Source: Microbacterium sp. SLBN-154 (GTDB lineage: Bacteria; Actinomycetota; Actinomycetes; Actinomycetales; Microbacteriaceae). From it: DNA of 64,000 bases. The DNA is taken from NCBI RefSeq assembly GCF_006715565.1, contig NZ_VFNL01000001.1:3508006-3572005 (forward strand). Direction: 5' to 3'. The first letter of the stretch is position 1, and each line of letters begins with the position of its first letter. The notes beneath the pieces are model-generated. The model did no database searches and was not told the origin of the DNA. It saw only the letters and a list, made by a program, of their open reading frames with translations. The position numbers and the translations under genes are program-made. Positions 60,267-64,000 of the stretch are shown here, one piece after another.

Positions 60267-63200
60267 GTGAGACGACATCGTGCTCGATCCGCTGCAGCCG
60301 CCGTCCTGGCAGCCGCAGCATTGATCGTCGCCCCCCTGTCGGCCGCCTCCGCGGCCGACACCGTCATCGCCTCGGCCGACTTCGAAGACGGCACGACCGG
60401 CGATTGGATCGCGAGCGGAGGAGGTGAGAACACCCTCTCGGTCATCGACCTCGACGGCTCGCGAGTCCTGCAGGTCTCCGACCGCGCGGACGACTTCACC
60501 GGCATCCAGAGCCCCGCCGGGATCTTCGAGGCAGGAACGACCTACAGCGTGTCGGCCCGCATCAAGCTCGCCGAGGGAACCGCTGACCAGTCGGCGCGCT
60601 TCGTGATGAAGCCCGCCTACACCTGGATCGGGCCGACCACCGCCACCGCCGCCGACTGGACCACCATCAGCGGCGAGTACACCGTCCCCGCCGACGCGAA
60701 TCTGCCCGAGCTCCAGCTCTACATCGGCACCGGGGGCGCGGAGTCGGGAACCTTCACCTACTACCTCGACGACCTCGTCGTCACGGCGCTCGACACCGAG
60801 CCCACCGAGCCCACCGACCCCGGCACCCCGCCGGTGACCGGACCGACCGCGCTCTCGAACGACTTCGAAGAGAGCCTCGGCGGCTGGGTTCCGCGCGACA
60901 GCGGCAGCGGCGCTCCGACCGTGTCGCTCACCACCGACGACGCTCAGCAGGGCAGCCAGTCGGCGGCCCTGACGGGACGCACGTCGCAGGGCTCGGGGTT
61001 CGGCCACGACATCGCGGGCCTGCAGGCGAACGTCACCTACGAGGTGACCGCCTGGGTGCGCTTCGGCGAGGGACAGGCCACCGGGCCGGTGTGGCTGAGC
61101 CTCCAGCGCGACTACCAGGGGGCGACGACGTTCTCGACGCTCGCGCAGTTCGCGAACGTCACCAACTCCGGGTGGACGCAGGTGCGGGCATCCTTCCCCC
61201 TCGCCGCGTTCGACACGGGTCTGCTCTACTTCGAGACCGACTACAACGGCACGAACACGTCCGACCTGTACTTCGACGACATCCAGGTGAGCGTGCCCGA
61301 GCCCGGCGAGATCCAGGACCTCACTCCGCTTCAGGACACGCTGGATGTCCCGGTGGGTGTGGCGATCGACAGCCGGGAGACGACGGGTGTGGCCTCGGAG
61401 CTGCTCCTGCGCCACTTCGACCAGATCACGGGTGAGAACTACATGAAGCCCGAGGCCTGGTACGACGCGAACGGCCAGTTCCGCGCCAACCCCGAGGCCG
61501 TCGCGCTGATGGACTTCGCCGAGGCCAACGACCTGGCCGTGTACGGCCACGTGCTGGTGTGGCACAGCCAGACACCCGCGTTCTTCTTCCAGGCAGCCGA
61601 CGGCTCGCCGCTGACGACGAGCGATGCGGACAAGCAGATCCTGCGGGATCGCCTCCGCGAGCACATCTTCAACGTCGCCGAGTGGCTGGCCACCGAGTAC
61701 GGCGAGTTCGGCGGCACCAACCCCCTGAACGCGTGGGACGTGGTCAACGAGGTCGTCTCCGACGGCTCCGAATACGCCGACGGGCTCCGTCGCAGCGAGT
61801 GGTACCGCATCCTCGGCGAGGAGTTCATCGACCTGTCGTTCCAGTACGCCGACGAAGCGTTCAACGACGTCTACGCCGCCGACGGGACCGATCGCCCGGT
61901 GACCCTGTTCATCAATGACTACAACACCGAGCAGTCGGGCAAGCAGGGCCGCTACCTCGCACTCGTCGAGCGGCTCCTCGAGCGCGGCGTGCCGATCGAC
62001 GGCGTGGGGCACCAGTTCCACGTGAGCCTGGCGATGCCGGTCTCGGCGCTGGAGCAGGCGATCCGGACATTCTCCGATCTGCCGGTGACCCAGGTGGTCA
62101 CCGAGCTCGACGTCACCACCGGGACTCCGGTGAGCGAGGCGCTGCTCATCGAGCAGGGCTACTACTACCGTGACGCCTTCCGGGTGTTCCGCGAGAACAT
62201 CGACGAGCTCTACAGCGTGACCGTGTGGGGTCTCACCGACGGCCGCAGCTGGCGCTCCGCCAACGGCGCTCCGCTGCTGTTCGACGACGCCTACCAGGGC
62301 AAGCCCGCCTACTTCGGCGCCGTCGACGAGGAGCTGCCCGCCCGCCAGCGCAGTGCGTTCGTGTTCGGCGGATCGGTACCGGTGGACGACGCCGCGACCA
62401 CCGCCTCCGAGTGGGCGCGTCTGCCCCTGCTGCCGATCGAGCAGAGCGGCGCGTTCCAGCTGCGTTGGGAGCCGGGCACCCTCACTGCGTACGTCGAAGT
62501 CACCGACGGATCGATGGATGACGCCGACAGCGTGTCCTTCGACGTGGGCGGTCAGCAGTACGTCGTCGGCCGAGACGGCGGGGGCGACGTGTCCGCGTCG
62601 GTCACCGAGACCGAGGCCGGCTACCTCGTCGTCGCGGCCCTGCCGCTCGGCGACGCCGACCTCGGCGACGTGGTCCGCTTCGACGTGAGGATCGCCGACG
62701 GCGACGCCTCGGCCGGATGGAACACCGCGGGCGAACTGGGGAACCTCACGCTCGTCGAGCCGCTGTCGTTCGTCGAGGTCGTCGAGGCCTCCGAGACGCC
62801 GACCGTCGACGGCGCCGTGGATGACGCGTGGGCAGCGGCGAACGCCGTGACCACCGACCGCCAGGTCGAGGGCACCGACGGTGCCACGGCGTCGGTGCGG
62901 ACCCTGTGGCAGGACAACGCGCTGTTCGTCCTGGCCGAGGTCGCCGACCCGGTGGTGGATGTCTCCGGTTCGGATCCCTGGATCCAGGACTCGGTCGAGA
63001 TCTACGTCGACGCCGGCAACGTCAAGAACGGCTCCTACCGCTACGACGACACCCAGATCCGCATCAGTGCGGCCGGCGCGGTGTCGTTCGGAACGGGTGA
63101 CGAGGCGTTCCAGCGGAACCGCGTGGAATCGCAGGTGTCGACCGTCGACGGCGGCTACATCGTCGAGGCCCGCATCAGCCTGCTCGACTCGGGCGGCGAG

Positions 63201-63587
63201 GGGACGTTCCACGGTCTGGACTTCCAGGTCAACGACGCCTCCGACGGCGCGCGCACGGGCATCCGCAACTGGGCCGACCCCACGGGCGCCGGCTACCAGT
63301 CCACTGCCCGCTGGGGCGTGGGAGAGCTGGTCGCCGCGGACGACGCCGCGCCCACCGATCCCGGTGAGCCCACGCCGCCGACCGTGCCGGGCACACCCGG
63401 CGAGCCCGGCACGCCGACCACGCCTCCGGCGTCCGGCGGATCGGACGGGGGCGCGGCTGACGACCCGCGCAACCCGCTCGCCTCCACCGGCGGCGGCCTG
63501 CCGATCGGCCTGGGCCTCGCGGGCCTGCTGGCCCTTCTCGCCGGCGCGATCCTCGTGCAGCGACGACGGGAGCGGATGCAGGGCTGA
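60267..63587 (+). CDS. Secreted multidomain GH10 endo-1,4-beta-xylanase with LAxTG sortase signal
   Basis: A 1106-residue exported enzyme. Signal peptide about 1-33; two CBM4/9-type (CBM22-like) modules at about 35-175 and 195-345, each starting with a xDFExG pattern; GH10 barrel about 348-690 with acid/base Glu495 (WDVVNEVV) and nucleophile Glu613 (VTELDV); CBM9-type modules about 690-1025; a Pro/Gly/Thr linker; sortase signal LASTG (1071-1075), hydrophobic helix and basic tail RRRERMQG. It cuts internal beta-1,4-xylosyl bonds in xylan while attached to the wall by a class E-type sortase. GTG with AAAGGAG at 7 nt. The first CBM9 copy is diverged. Confidence 0.95.
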   Translation: MRRHRARSAAAAVLAAAALIVAPLSAASAADTVIASADFEDGTTGDWIASGGGENTLSVIDLDGSRVLQVSDRADDFTGIQSPAGIFEAGTTYSVSARIKLAEGTADQSARFVMKPAYTWIGPTTATAADWTTISGEYTVPADANLPELQLYIGTGGAESGTFTYYLDDLVVTALDTEPTEPTDPGTPPVTGPTALSNDFEESLGGWVPRDSGSGAPTVSLTTDDAQQGSQSAALTGRTSQGSGFGHDIAGLQANVTYEVTAWVRFGEGQATGPVWLSLQRDYQGATTFSTLAQFANVTNSGWTQVRASFPLAAFDTGLLYFETDYNGTNTSDLYFDDIQVSVPEPGEIQDLTPLQDTLDVPVGVAIDSRETTGVASELLLRHFDQITGENYMKPEAWYDANGQFRANPEAVALMDFAEANDLAVYGHVLVWHSQTPAFFFQAADGSPLTTSDADKQILRDRLREHIFNVAEWLATEYGEFGGTNPLNAWDVVNEVVSDGSEYADGLRRSEWYRILGEEFIDLSFQYADEAFNDVYAADGTDRPVTLFINDYNTEQSGKQGRYLALVERLLERGVPIDGVGHQFHVSLAMPVSALEQAIRTFSDLPVTQVVTELDVTTGTPVSEALLIEQGYYYRDAFRVFRENIDELYSVTVWGLTDGRSWRSANGAPLLFDDAYQGKPAYFGAVDEELPARQRSAFVFGGSVPVDDAATTASEWARLPLLPIEQSGAFQLRWEPGTLTAYVEVTDGSMDDADSVSFDVGGQQYVVGRDGGGDVSASVTETEAGYLVVAALPLGDADLGDVVRFDVRIADGDASAGWNTAGELGNLTLVEPLSFVEVVEASETPTVDGAVDDAWAAANAVTTDRQVEGTDGATASVRTLWQDNALFVLAEVADPVVDVSGSDPWIQDSVEIYVDAGNVKNGSYRYDDTQIRISAAGAVSFGTGDEAFQRNRVESQVSTVDGGYIVEARISLLDSGGEGTFHGLDFQVNDASDGARTGIRNWADPTGAGYQSTARWGVGELVAADDAAPTDPGEPTPPTVPGTPGEPGTPTTPPASGGSDGGAADDPRNPLASTGGGLPIGLGLAGLLALLAGAILVQRRRERMQG

Positions 63588-63602
63588 GGCGCACCTCCCC
63601 CG

Positions 63603-63682
63603 GGGTGTCCCGCGGTCGTCCGGGCGCGGGACACCCACCTCCCCCACCGCGGTGCCCCGCGTCCGTCCGGGCGCGGGGCACC
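63603..63682. terminator. Two tandem GC-rich hairpins after the xylanase gene
   Basis: Stem 1: GGGTGTCCCGCG (63603-63614) with CGCGGGACACCC (63625-63636). Stem 2: GGTGCCCCGCG (63651-63661) with CGCGGGGCACC (63672-63682). Loops are alike (GTCGTCCGGG and TCCGTCCGGG), so the second looks like a copy of the first about 48 bp away. Good terminators for the 3.3-kb xylanase transcript. Confidence 0.75.
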
Positions 63683-63690
63683 CTTCTCCC

Positions 63691-63696
63691 TACACT
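63691..63696 (+). promoter_or_regulatory. -10 box TACACT for leaderless ROK transcript
   Basis: TACACT ends 7 nt before the ATG at 63703. The intervening GGAGCG is too close to serve as a ribosome site. Confidence 0.5.
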
Positions 63697-63702
63697 GGAG
63701 CG

Positions 63703-64000
63703 ATGAGTCTGGTCGGGCCCGGTGGTCGGCAGCGGAACCTGTCGACGATCCTGACGCTGTTGCATCGCACCGGTCCCCTCTCGCGGGCGCACCTCACCGA
63801 GGCCACGCGACTCAATCGATCGACGATCGCCGACCTCGTCGGTCAGCTCGTGCGCCACGGTCTCGTGACCGAGCGCGCACCCGACCCCGCCCGTCGGGTG
63901 GGGAGGCCGTCGCCGATCGTCTCGGTGTCACCGCGTGTCGTCGCGATCGCCGTGAATCCCGAGGTCGACGCGATCACGCTCGCCGCCGTACGCCTCGACC
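63703..64000 (+). CDS. ROK family transcriptional regulator, 3'-truncated by window edge
   Basis: The first 99 codons of an NagC/XylR-type repressor. A MarR-like winged helix is visible: NLSTILTLLHRTGPLSRAHLTEATRLNRSTIADLVGQLVRHGLVTERAPDPARRVGRPSPIVSVSPR, followed by the beginning of the ROK kinase-like domain (VVAIAVNPEVDAITLAAV). ROK repressors with xylan genes often answer to xylose, so it is a candidate regulator of xylA-xylB. The rest is outside the window. Confidence 0.88.
   Translation, partial: MSLVGPGGRQRNLSTILTLLHRTGPLSRAHLTEATRLNRSTIADLVGQLVRHGLVTERAPDPARRVGRPSPIVSVSPRVVAIAVNPEVDAITLAAVRLD

Noticed and set aside
59994..63647. A 1217-codon minus-strand open frame opposite the GH10 gene
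   Set aside because: Same artefact: opposite a gene with signal peptide, catalytic residues and binding modules, and with no recognisable domain of its own.

Overview
The window is very GC-rich with dense, often overlapping genes (ATGA and GTGA junctions), many GTG starts and frequent apparently leaderless promoters. Protein families (ABC-F, TerC, DUF4916, Lhr-Nei2, LAxTG anchoring) and the style of the regulatory sites point to a Gram-positive actinobacterium of the Microbacteriaceae, most likely Microbacterium; the genus is an inference. No tRNA, rRNA, IS element, prophage or CRISPR array was seen.

Left part (1-16.5 kb): the end of a flavin amine oxidase; a minus-strand operon of two SDR dehydrogenases and an enoyl-CoA hydratase behind a double operator-like palindrome; a TerC transporter gene behind a yybP-ykoY manganese riboswitch; an APH-type kinase and an AHSA1-family protein; a 73-bp intergenic tandem repeat; a ykoEDC-type ECF thiamine transporter operon behind a TPP riboswitch; a D-Ala-D-Ala carboxypeptidase; a J-domain protein; a small wHTH regulator; a second TerC gene with its own manganese riboswitch; an AlbA_2 membrane protein with a Nudix-like protein; and a carboxylesterase.

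Middle (16.5-35.7 kb): about 1 kb of non-coding repeats (an 8-bp satellite and 93-bp palindromic units), an ABC-F ATPase, the repair pair lhr-nei2, a hexapeptide-repeat protein, a LysR effector-domain protein, and a four-gene operon of sigma factor, small protein, subtilisin and TPR-CHAT protease. The last resembles a regulated two-protease module and is the best candidate here for an undescribed system. After it come a glutamine amidotransferase, a CPA2 antiporter, hypothetical genes and a small alarmone synthetase.

Right part (35.8-64 kb) is a glucuronoxylan utilisation locus. GH10 and GH30 xylanases and an acetyl xylan esterase act on the polymer. An LplABC-type ABC transporter without an ATPase imports the fragments. 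GH67 alpha-glucuronidase, GH3 and GH42 enzymes finish hydrolysis. UxaC, UxuB and ManD convert glucuronate to KDG, and XylA and XylB process xylose. Two LacI regulators, a ROK regulator and four copies of a YAACGTTTWCAT operator-like site tie the region together. Two surface-display strategies appear: GH10 ends in an LAxTG sortase signal, and GH30 ends in a WxL-like domain next to a DUF916-type partner gene.
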